The notes below the pieces were generated by a model, which saw only the letters and a program-made list of their open reading frames with translations, was not told the DNA's origin and did not search any database. From contig CM069873.1 in the NCBI GenBank assembly GCA_036172665.1, positions 35,020,001-35,084,000 on the forward strand: a stretch of 64,000 nucleotides of DNA. The letters are read 5' to 3'. The position numbers and the translations under genes were made by a program. Position 1 is the first letter of the stretch. Each line of letters opens with the position of its first letter. This document shows positions 12,171-23,690 of this stretch, piece by piece. The DNA is from Prosopocoilus inquinatus. Its lineage: Eukaryota; Arthropoda; Insecta; Coleoptera; Lucanidae.

Positions 12171-14801
12171 GTATTAGCGTTGTTCCTGTGATGTATCTAA
12201 TAGATCCTTACTTAGCTACTATGTTATTTGACGTTTCGATGGACTCCAGTAACTCTAATGTGAGATACGAAATTTTCGGGCGCAGCAGAAGCTGGAAATA
12301 GTGTTAAACGAAACAACACGCATTAGGGTTGTTCCTGTGATGTATCTAATCGATCCTTACTCATCTATCATGTCATTTGACGTTTCGATGGACTCCAGTA
12401 ACTCTGATGTGAGATACAATGTTTTCGGACGCAGCAGAAGCTGGAAATAGTTTTAAATGAAACAACACGCATTAGCGTTGTTCCTGTGATGTATCTAATC
12501 GATCCTTACTCATCTATCATGTTATTTGACGTTTCGATGGACTCTAGTAACTCTGATGTGAGATACGAAGTTTTTGGACGCAGCAGGAGCTGTAAATAGT
12601 TTTAAACGAAACAACACGTATTAGCGTTGTTCCTGTGATGTATCTAATCGATCCTTACTCATCTATCATGTTATTTGACGTTTGGATGGACTCCAGTAAC
12701 TCTGATGTGAGATACAAAGTTCTCGGACGCAGCAGAAGCTGGAAATAGTTTTAAACGAAACAACACGCATTAGTGTTGTTCCTGTGATGTATCTAATCGA
12801 TCCTTACTCATCTATCATGTTATTTGGCGTTTCGATGGACTCCAGTAACTCTGATGTGAGATACGAAGTTTTTGGACGCAGCAGGAGCTGGAAATAGTTT
12901 TAAACGAAACAACACGCATTAGCGTTGTTCCTGTGATGTATCTAATCGATCCTTACTCATCTATCATGTTATTTGGCGTTTGGATGGACTCTAGTAACTC
13001 TGATGTGAGATACGAAGTTTTTGGACGCAGCAGGAGCTGGAAATAGTTTTAAACGAAACAACACGCATTAGCGTTTTTCCTGTGATGTATCTAATCGATC
13101 CTTATTTATCTATCATGTTATTTGACGTTTCGATATACTCTAGTAACTCTGATGTAAGATACGAAGTTTTTGGGCGCAGCAGGAGCTGGAAATAGTTTTA
13201 AACGAAGCAACACGTATTAGCGTTGTTCCTGTGATGTATCTAATAGATCCTTATTTACCTACCATGTTACTTGACGTTTCGATGGACTCTAGTAACTCTG
13301 ATGTGAGACACGAAGTTTTTGGACGCAGCAGGAGCTGGAAATAGTTTTAAACGAAACAACACGTATTAGCGTTGTTGCTGTGATGTATCTAATCGATCCT
13401 TATTTATCTATCATGTTATTTGACGTTTCGATGGACTCTAGTAACTCTGATGTGAGATACGAAGTTTTTGGACGCAGCAGGAGCTGGAAATAGTTTTAAA
13501 CGAAACAACACGTATTAGCGTTGTTCCTGTGATGTATCTAATCGATCCTTATTTATCTATCATGTTATTTGACGTATCGATGGACTCTAGTAACTCTGAT
13601 GTGAGATACGAAGTTTTTGGGTGCAGCAGGAGCTGGAAATAGTTTTAAACGAAGCAACACGTATTAGCGTTGTTCCTGTGATGTATCTAATAGATCCTTA
13701 CTTAGCTACTATGTTATTTGACGTTTCGATGGACTCCAGTAACTCTAATGTGAGATACGAAATTTTCGGGCGCAGCAGTAGCTGGAAATAGTGTTAAACG
13801 AAACAACACGCATTAGCGTTGTTCCTGTGATGTATCTAATCGATCCTTACTCATCTATCATGTTATTTGACGTTTCGATGGACTCCAGTAACTCTAATGT
13901 GAGATACGAAATTTTCGGACGCAGCAGAAGCTGGAAATAGTTTTAAACGAAACAACACGCATTAGCGTTGTTCCTGTGATGTATCTAATCGATACTTACT
14001 CATCTATCATGTTATTTGACGTTTCGATGGACTCCAGTAACTCTAATGTGAGATACGAAATTCTCGGACGCAGCAGGAGCTGGAAATAGTTTTAAACGAA
14101 ACAACACGCATTAGCGTTGTTCCTGTGATGTATCTAATCGATCCTTACTCATCTATCATGTTATTTGACGTTTGAATGGACTCCAGTAACTCTGATGTGA
14201 GATACAAAGTTCTCGGACGCAGCAGAAGCTGGAAATAGTTTTGAACGAAACAACACGTATTAGCGTTGTTCCTGTGATGTATCTAATCGATCCTTACTTA
14301 TCTACTATGTTATTTGACGTTTCGATGGATTCCAGTAACTCTGATGTGAGAGACGAAATTTTCGACCGCAGCAGAATCTGGAAATAGTTTTAAATGAAAC
14401 AACACGCATTAGCATTGTTCCTGTGATGTATCTAATCGATCCTTACTCATCTATCATGTCATTTGACGTTTCGATGGACTCTAGTAACTCTGATGTGAGA
14501 TACGAAGTTTTTGGATGCAGCAGGAGCTGGAAATAGTTTTAAACGAGACAACACGTATTAGCGTTGTTCCTGTGATGTATCTAATCGATCCTTACTCATC
14601 TATCATGTTATTTGACGTTTGGATGGACTCCAGTAACTCTGATGTGAGATACAAAGTTCTCGGACGCAGCAGAAGCTGGAAATAGTTTTGAACGAAACAA
14701 CACGTATTAGCGTTGTTCCTGTGATGTATCTAATCGATCCTTACTCATCTATCATGTTATTTGACGTTTGAATGGACTCCAGTAACTCTGATGTGAGATA
14801 C
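12171..14801. repeat. About 17-monomer block, copy 2 (44-monomer spacing)
   Basis: This is the second copy of 5,615-8,245. Private differences are few: CATTAGGGTTG at about 12,321, TGTCATTTG at about 12,371 and AGCATTGTTC at about 14,411. The match stops at about 14,802, where this copy has CAAAGTTCTCGG and the other has CAAAATTTTCGG. Confidence 0.83.
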
Positions 14802-17270
14802 AAAGTTCTCGGACGCAGCAGAAGCTGGAAATAGTGTTAAACGAAACAACACGCATTAGCGTTGTTCCTGTGATGTATCTAATCGATCCTTACTCATCTA
14901 TCATGTTATTTGACGTTTCGATGGACTCCAGTAACTCTAATGTGAGATACGAAATTTTCGGACGCAGCAGAAGCTGGAAATAGTTTTAAACGAAACAACA
15001 CGCATTAGCGTTGTTCCTGTGATGTATCTAATCGATCCTTACTCATCTATCATGTTATTTGACGTTTCGATGGACTCCAGTAACTCTGATGTGAGATACA
15101 AAGTTCTCGGACGCAGCAGAAGCTGGAAATAGTTTTGAACGAAACAACACGTATTAGCGTTGTTCCTGTGATGTATCTAATCGATCCTTACTTATCTATC
15201 ATGTTATTTGACGTTTGAATGGACTCCAGTAACTCTGATGTGAGATACAAAGTTCTCGGACGCAGCAGAAGCTGGAAATAGTGTTAAACGAAACAACACG
15301 CATTAGCGTTGTTCCTGTGATGTATCTAATCGATCCTTATTTATCTATCATGTTATTTGACGTTTCGATGCACTCTAGTAACTCTGATGTGAGATACGAA
15401 GTTCTCGGACGCAGCAGGAGCTGGAAATAGTTTTAAACGAAACAACACGCATTAGCGTTGTTCCTGTGATGTATCTAATCGATCCTTATTTATCTATCAT
15501 GTTATTTGACGTTTCGATGGACTCTAGTAACTCTGATGTGAGATACGAAGTTTTTGGACGCAGCAGGAGCTGGAAATAGTTTTAAACGAAACAACACGTA
15601 TTAGCGTTGTTCCTGTGATGTATCTAATCGATCCTTACTCATCTACCATGTTATTTGACGTTTGAATGGACTCCAGTAACTCTGATGTGAGATACAAAGT
15701 TCTCGGACGCAGCAGAAGCTGGAAATAGTGTTAAACGAAACAACACGCATTAGCGTTGTTCCTGTGATGTATCTAATCGATCCTTATTTATCTATCATGT
15801 TATTTGACGTATCGATGGACTCTAGTAACTCTGATGTGAGATACGAAGTTTTTGGGTGCAGCAGGAGCTGGAAATAGTTTTAAACGAAGCAACACGTATT
15901 AGCGTTGTTCCTGTGATGTATCTAATAGATCCTTACTTAGCTACTATGTTATTTGACGTTTCGATGGACTCCAGTAACTCTAATGTGAGATACGAAATTT
16001 TCGGGCGCAGCAGAAGCTGGAAATAGTGTTAAACGAAACAACACGCATTAGCGTTGTTCCTGTGATGTATCTAATCGATCCTTACTCATCTATCATGTTA
16101 TTTGACGTTTCGATGGACTCCAGTAACTCTAATGTGAGATACGAAATTTTCGGACGCAGCAGAAGCTGGAAATAGTTTTAAACGAAACAACACCCATTAG
16201 CGTTGTTCCTGTGATGTATCTAATCGATCCTTATTTATCTATCATGTTATTTGACGTTTCGATGGACTCTAGTAACTCTGATGTGAGATACGAAGTTTTT
16301 GGACGCAGCAGGAGCTGGAAATAGTTTTAAACGAAACAACACGTATTAGCGTTGTTCCTGTGATGTATCTAATCGATCCTTACTCATCTATCATGTTATT
16401 TGACGTTTGAATGGACTCCAGTAACTCTGATGTGAGATACAAAGTTCTCGGACGCAGCAGAAGCTGGAAATAGTGTTAAACGAAACAACACGCATTAGCG
16501 TTGTTCCTGTGATGTATCTAATCGATCCTTATTTATCTATCATGTTATTTGACGTTTCGATGCACTCTAGTAACTCTGATGTGAGATACGAAGTTCTCGG
16601 ACGCAGCAGGAGCTGGAAATAGTTTTAAACGAAACAACACGCATTAGCGTTGTTCCTGTGATGTATCTAATCGATCCTTATTTATCTATCATGTTATTTG
16701 ACGTTTCGATGGACTCTAGTAACTCTGATGTGAGATACGAAGTTTTTGGACGCAGCAGGAGCTGGAAATAGTTTTAAACGAAACAACACGTATTAGCGTT
16801 GTTCCTGTGATGTATCTAATCGATCCTTACTCATCTACCATGTTATTTGACGTTTGAATGGACTCCAGTAACTCTGATGTGAGATACAAAGTTCTCGGAC
16901 GCAGCAGAAGCTGGAAATAGTTTTGAACGAAACAACACGTATTAGCGTTGTTCCTGTGATGTATCTAATCGATCCTTACTCATCTATCATGTTATTTGAC
17001 GTTTGAATGGACTCCAGTAACTCTGATGTGAGATACAAAGTTCTCGGACGCAGCAGAAGCTGGAAATAGTGTTAAACGAAACAACACGCATTAGCGTTGT
17101 TCCTGTGATGTATCTAATCGATCCTTACTCATCTATCATGTTATTTGACGTTTCGATGGACTCCAGTAACTCTAATGTGAGATACGAAATTTTCGGACGC
17201 AGCAGAAGCTGGAAATAGTTTTAAACGAAACAACACGCATTAGCGTTGTTCCTGTGATGTATCTAATCGA
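14802..17270. repeat. Region with a segment duplicated at 8-monomer spacing
   Basis: About 15,195-15,728 repeats at 16,387-16,920, 1,192 bp (8 monomers) apart. The marker TCGATGCACT lies at 15,365 and 16,557. The intervening monomers are TTTGAATGG/CAAAGTTCTCGG and TTTTTGG types, many with the TAGTGTTAAACG variant. The TCGATGCACT marker appears later at about 19,388, 20.7, 24.8, 38.9 and 54.8 kb, so this monomer type seeded several blocks. Confidence 0.75.
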
Positions 17271-19270
17271 TCCTTACTCATCTATCATGTTATTTGACGT
17301 TTCGATGGACTCCAGTAACTCTGATGTGAGATACGAAGTTTTTGGACGCAGCAGGAGCTGGAAATAGTCTTAAACGAAACAACACGTATTAGCGTTGTTC
17401 CTGTGATGTATCTAATCGATCCTTACTCATCTATCATGTTATTTGACGTTTGGATGGACTCCAGTAACTCTGATGTGAGATACAAAGTTCTCGGACGCAG
17501 CAGAAGCTGGAAATAGTTTTGAACGAAACAACACGTATTAGCGTTGTTCCTGTGATGTATCTAATCGATCCTTACTTATCTATCATGTTATTTGACGTTT
17601 GGATGGACTCCAGTAACTCTGATGTGAGATACAAAATTTTCGGACGCAGCAGAAGCTGGAAATAGTTTTAAACGAAACAACACGCATTAGCGTTGTTCCT
17701 GTGATGTATCTAATCGATCCTTACTTATCTACTATGTTATTTGACGTTTCGATGGACTCCAGTAACTCTGATGTGAGAGACGAAATTTTCGAACGCAGTA
17801 GGAGCTGGAAATAGTTTTAAACGAAACAACACGCATTAGCGTTGTTCCTGTGATGTATCTAATCGATCCTTACTCATCTATCATGTTATTTGACGTTTGA
17901 ATGGACTCCAGTAACTCTGATGTGAGATACAAAGTTCTCGGACGCAGCAGAAGCTGGAAATAGTTTTGAACGAAACAACACGTATTAGCGTTGTTCCTGT
18001 GATGTATCTAATCGATCCTTACTCATCTATCATGTTATTTGACGTTTGAATGGACTCCAGTAACTCTGATGTGAGATACAAAGTTCTCGGACGCAGCAGA
18101 AGCTGGAAATAGTTTTGAACGAAACAACACGCATTAGCGTTGTTCCTGTGATGTATCTAATCGATCCTTACTTATCTACTATGTTATTTGACGTTTCGAT
18201 GGACTCCAGTAACTCTGATGTGAGAGACGAAATTTTCGAACGCAGCAGAATCTGGAAATAGTTTTAAATGAAACAACACGCATTAGCGTTGTTCCTGTGA
18301 TGTATCTAATCGATCCTTACTCATCTATCATGTTATTTGACGTTTCGATGGACTCTAGTAACTCTGATGTGAGATACGAAGTTTTTGGACGCAGCAGGAG
18401 CTGGAAATAGTTTTAAACGAAACAACACGTATTAGCGTTGTTCCTGTGATGTATCTAATCGATCCTTACTCATCTATCATGTTATTTGACGTTTGGATGG
18501 ACTCCAGTAACTCTGATGTGAGATACAAAGTTCTCGGACGCAGCAGAAGCTGGAAATAGTTTTGAACGAAACAACACGTATTAGCGTTGTTCCTGTGATG
18601 TATCTAATCGATCCTTACTTATCTATCATGTTATTTGACGTTTGGATGGACTCCAGTAACTCTGATGTGAGATACAAAATTTTCGGACGCAGCAGAAGCT
18701 GGAAATAGTTTTAAACGAAACAACACGTATTAGCGTTGTTCCTGTGATGTATCTAATCGATCCTTATTTATCTATCATGTTATTTGACGTTTCGATGGAC
18801 TCTAGTAACTCTGATGTGAGATACGAAGTTTTTGGGTGCAGCAGGAGCTGGAAATAGTTTTAAACGAAGCAACATGTATTAGCGTTGTTCCTGTGATGTA
18901 TGTAATAGATCCTTACTTAGCTACTATGTTATTTGACGTTTCGATGGACTCCAGTAACTCTAATGTGAGATACGAAATTTTCGGGCGCAGCAGAAGCTGG
19001 AAATAGTGTTAAACGAAACAACACGCATTAGCGTTGTTCCTGTGATGTATCTAATCGATCCTTACTCATCTATCATGTTATTTGACGTTTCGATGGACTC
19101 CAGTAACTCTGATGTGAGATACAAAGTTTTCGGACGCAGCAGAAGCTGGAAATAGTTTTAAACGAAACAACACGCATTACCGTTGTTCCTGTGATGTATC
19201 TAATCGATCCTTACTCATCTATCATGTTATTTGGCGTCTCGATGGACTCCAGTAACTCTGATGTGAGATA
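17270..19270. repeat. 13-monomer block, copy 1
   Basis: This block is collinear with 35,740-37,740. The marker CGCAGCAGAATCTGG at 18,241 matches 36,711 at 124 monomers less three 2-bp deletions. It begins with a TTTTTGG monomer followed by TAGTCTTAAACG, then TTTGGATGG/CAAAGTTCTCGG, then CAAAATTTTCGG, then GAGAGACG. It ends with the rare CAAAGG(T) monomer near 19,270. Differences include ACATGTATT and TATGTAATAG near 18,870-18,905, seen only here. Confidence 0.8.
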
Positions 19271-19640
19271 CAAAGGTTTCGGACGCAGCAGAAGCTGGAA
19301 ATAGTTTTAAACGAAACAACACGCATTAGCGTTCTTCCTGTGATGTATCTAATCGATCCTTATTTATCTATCATGTTATTTGACGTTTCGATGCACTCTA
19401 GTAACTCTGATGTGAGATACGAAGTTTTTGGACGCAGCAGGAGCTGGAAATAGTTTTAAACGAAACAACACGTATTAGCGTTGTTCCTGTGATGTATCTA
19501 ATCGATCCTTATTTATTTATCATGTTATTTGACGTATCGATGGACTCTAGTAACTCTGATGTGAGATACGAAGTTTTTGGTCGCAGCAGGAGCTGGAAAT
19601 AGTTTTAAACTAAGCAACACGTATTAGCGTTGTTCCTGTG
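19271..19640. repeat. Short linker of satellite monomers between blocks
   Basis: About 2.5 monomers include GTTCTTCCTG at about 19,333, TCGATGCACT at 19,388, and TTTGGTCGCAG at about 19,579 with AAACTAAGC. The last two also occur together at about 53,690-53,730, and the first of that pair at 37,901. Confidence 0.7.
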
Positions 19641-22137
19641 ATGTATCTAATAGATCCTTACTTAGCTACTATGTTATTTGACGTTTCGATGGACTCCAGT
19701 AACTCTAATGTGAGATACGAAATTTTCGGACGCAGCAGAAGCTGGAAATAGTTTTAAACGAAACAACACGCATTAGCGTTGTTCCTGTGATGTATGTAAT
19801 CGATCCTTAGTCATCTATTATGTTATTTGACGTTTCGATGGACTCCAGTAACTCTAATGTGAGATACGAAATTTTCGGGCGCAGCAGAAGCTGGAAATAG
19901 TTTTAAACGAAACAACACGCATTAGCGTTGTTCCTGTGATGTATCTAATCGATCCTTACTCATCTATCATGTTATTTGACGTTTCGATGGACTCTATTAA
20001 CTCTGATGAGAGATACGAAGTTTTTGGACGCAGCAGGAGCTGGAAATAGTTTTAAATGAAACAACACGCATTAGCGTTGTTCCTGTGATGTATCTAATCG
20101 ATCCTTACTCATCTATCATGTTATTTGGCGTTTCGATGGACTCCAGAAACTTTGATGTGGGATACGAAGTTCTCGGACGCAGCTGAAGCTGGAAATAGTC
20201 TTAAATGAAACAACACGTACTAGCGTTGCTCTTGTGATATATCTAATCGATCCTTACTCATCTATCATGTTATTTGACGTTTTGATGGACTCCAGTAACT
20301 CTGATGTGATGTACAAAGTTTTCGGACGCAGCAGGAGCTGGAAATAGTTTTAAACGAAACAACACGTATTAGCGTTGTTCCTGTGATGTATCTAATCGAT
20401 CCTTACTCATCTATCATATTATTTGACGTTTGGATGGACTCCAGTAACTCTGATGTGAGATACAAAGTTCTCGGACGCAGCAGAAGCTGGAAATACTTTT
20501 GAACGAAACAACACGTATTAGCGTTGTTCCTATGATGTATCTAATCGATCCTTACTCATCTATCATGTTATTTGACGTTTGTATGGACTCCAGTAACTCT
20601 GATGTGAGATACAAAGTTTTCGGAGGCAGCAGAAGCTGGAAATAGTTTTAACCGAAACAACACGTATTAGCGTTGTCCCTGTGATGTATCTAATCGATCC
20701 TTATTTATCTATCATGTTATTTGACGTTTCGATGCACTCTAGTAACTCTGATGTGAGATACGAAGTTCTCGGACGCAGCAGGAGCTGGAAATAGTTTTAA
20801 ACGAAACAACACGCATTAGCGTTGTTCCTGTGATGTATCTAATCGATCCTTATTTATCTATCATGTTATTTGACGTTTCGATGGACTCTAGTAACTCTGA
20901 TGTGAGATACGAAGTTTTTGGACGCAGCAGGAGCTGGAAATAGTTTTAAACGAAACATCACGTATTAGCGTTGTTCCTGTGATGTATCTAATCGATCCTT
21001 ACTCATCTACCATGTTATTTGACGTTTGAATGGACTCCAGTAACTCTGATGTGAGATACAAAGTTCTCGGACGCAGCAGAAGCTGGAAATAGTTTTGAAC
21101 GAAACAACACGTATTAGCGTTGTTCCTGTGATGTATCTAATCGATCCTTACTCATCTATCATGTTATTTGACGTTTGAATGGACTCCAGTAACTCTTATG
21201 TGAGATACAAAGTTCTCGGACGCAGCAGAAGCTGGAAATAGTGTTAAACGAAACAACACGCATTAGCGTTGTTCCTGTGATGTATCTAATCGATCCTTAC
21301 TCATCTATCATGTTATTTGACGTTTCGATGGACTCCAGTAACTCTAATGTGAGATATGAAATTTTCGGACGCAGCAGAAGCTGGAAATAGTTTTAAACGA
21401 AACAACACGCATTAGCGTTGTTCCTGTGATGTATCTAATCGATCCTTACTCATCTATCATGTTATTTGACGTTTCGATGGACTCTAGTAACTCTGATGTG
21501 AGATACGAAGTTCTCGGACGCAGCAGAAGCTGGAAATAGCTTTGAACGAAACAACACGTATTAGCGTTGTTCCTGTGATGTATCTAATCGATCCTTACTT
21601 ATCTGTCATGTTATTTGACGTTTGGATGGACTCCAGTAACTCTGATGTGAGATACAAAATTTTCGGACGCAGCAGAAGCTGGAAATAGTTTTAAACGAAA
21701 CAACACGCATTAGCGTTGTTCCTGTGATGTATCTAATCGATCCTTACTTATCTACTATGTTATTTGACGTTTCGATGGACTCCAGTAACTCTGATGTGAG
21801 AGACGAAATTTTCGAACGCAGTAGGAGCTGGAAATAGTTTTAAACGAAACAACACGCATTAACGTTGTTCCTGTGATGTATCTAATCGATCCTTACTCAT
21901 CTACCATGTTATTTGACGTTTGAATGGACTCCAGTAACTCTGATGTGAGATACAAAGTTCTCGGACGCAGCAGAAGCTGGAAATAGTTTTGAACGAAACA
22001 ACACGTATTAGCGTTGTTCCTGTGATGTATCTAATCGATCCTTACTCATCTATCATGTTATTTGACGTTTGAATGGACTCCAGTAACTCTGATGTGAGAT
22101 ACAAAGTTCTCGGACGCAGCAGAAGCTGGAAATAGTT
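19640..22137. repeat. 27-monomer-spaced duplication, copy 1
   Basis: This matches 23,660 onward at 4,021 bp, which is 27 monomers less the CT deletion lying between. Markers are TATGTAATCG with TCTATTATG (about 19,793), GACTCTATTAAC, CCAGAAACTTTGATGTGGG, GTACTAGCGTTGCTC, GATGTACAAAG, CATATTATTTG, AAATACTTTTG and CGGAGGCAGC (20,621 and 24,642). After about 21,520 the spacing becomes 28 and then 33 monomers because of later events in the two copies. Private changes include GATGAGAGATAC at about 20,005 and AACTCTTATG at about 21,192. Confidence 0.83.
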
Positions 22138-23690
22138 TTAAACGAAACAACACGCATTACCGTTGTTCTTGTGATGTATCTAATCGATCCTTACTCATCT
22201 ATCATGTTATTTGACGTTTCGATGGACTCCAGTAACTCTATTGTGAGATACGAAATTTTCGGACGCAGCAGATGCTGGAAATAGTTTTAAACGAAACGAC
22301 ACGCATTAGCATTGTTCCTGTGACGTATCTAATCGATCCTTACTCATCTATCATGTTATTTGGCGTTTCGATGGACTCCAGTAACTTTGAAGTGAGATAC
22401 GAAGTTCTCGGACGCAGCTGAAGCTGGAAATAGTTTTAAATGAAACAACACGTATTAGCGTTGTTCCTGTGATGTATCTAATCGATTCTTACTCATCTAT
22501 CATGTTATTTGACGTTTGGATGGACTCCAGTAACTCTGATGTGAGATACAAAGTATTCGGACGCAGCAGAAGCTCGAGATAGTTTTAAACGATACAACAC
22601 GCATTAGCGTTGTTCCTGTGATGTATCTAATCGATCCTTACTTATCTATCATGTTATTTGAAGTTTGGATGGTCTCCAGTAACTCTGATGTGAGATACAA
22701 AGTTTTCGGACGCAGCAGAAGCTGGAGATAGTTTTAAACGAAACAACACGCATTAGCGTTGTTCCTGTGATGTATCTAATCGATCCTTACTCATCTATCA
22801 TGTTATTTTTCGTTTCGATGGACTCCAGTAACTCTGATGTGAGATACAAAGCTTTCGGACGCAGCAGAAGCTGGAAATAGTTTTAAACGAAACAACACGT
22901 ATTAGCGTTGTTCCTGTGATGTATCTAATCGATCCTTACTCATCTATCATGTTATTTGACGTTTGGATGGACTCCAGTAACTGATGTGAGATACAAAGTT
23001 CTCGGACGCAGCAGAAGCTGGAAATAGTTTTGAACGAAACAACACGTATTAGCGTTGTTCCTGTGATGTATCTAATCGATCCTTACTTAGCTACTATGTT
23101 ATTTGACGTTTCGATGGACTCCAATAACTCTGATGTGAGATACAAAGTTTTCGGGCGCAGCAGAAGCTGGAACTAGTGTTAAACGAAACAACACGCATTA
23201 ACGTTGTTCCTGTGATGTATCTAATCGATCCTTACTCATCTATCATGTTATTTGACGTTTCGATGGACTCCAGTAACTCTAATGTGAGATACGAAATTTT
23301 CGGACGCAGCAGAAGCTGGAAATAGTTTTAAACGAGACAACACGCATTAGCGTTGTTCCTGTGATGTATCTAATCGATCCTTACTCATCTATCATGTTAT
23401 TTGACGTTTCGATGGACTCCAGTAACTCTGATGTGAGAGACGAAATTTTCGAACGCAGTAGGAGCTGGAAATAGTTTTAAACGAAACAACACGCATTAGC
23501 GTTGTTCCTGTGATGTATCTAATCGATCCTTACTCATCTATCATGTTATTTGACGTTTGAATGGACTCCAGTAACTCTGATGTGAGATACAAAGTTCTCG
23601 GACGCAGCAGAAGCTGGAAATAGTTTTGAACGAAACAACACGTATTAGCGTTGTTCCTGTGATGTATCTAATCGATCCTTACTTAGCTAC
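22138..23690. repeat. XhoI-marked block, about 10 monomers
   Basis: This is collinear with 28,692-29,770 (44 monomers less 2 bp) and, for its whole length, with about 31,223-32,775 (61 monomers less 4 bp). It contains CTATTGTGAG/CAGATGCTGG at about 22,237, TTTGAAGTGAG at about 22,386, the CTCGAG site at 22,573, TTTGAAGTTTGG/GGTCTCC, TTATTTTTCG and the CT-deleted monomer. The CCAATAACTC/GGAACTAGTG monomer follows. Confidence 0.82.
22943..23089 (+). repeat. 147-bp monomer, CT deletion (copy 2)
   Basis: GTAACTGATG replaces GTAACTCTGATG at about 22,977-22,986. The preceding monomer (TTATTTTTCG, CAAAGCTTTCGG) and the following one (GCTACTATG) are as at 1.3-1.8, 29.5 and 32.0 kb. Confidence 0.93.

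Noticed and set aside
12316..12330. Telomere-like TTAGGG at about 12,324
   Set aside because: A single G substitution in the usual ATTAGCGTTG of one monomer. It is isolated and not tandem.
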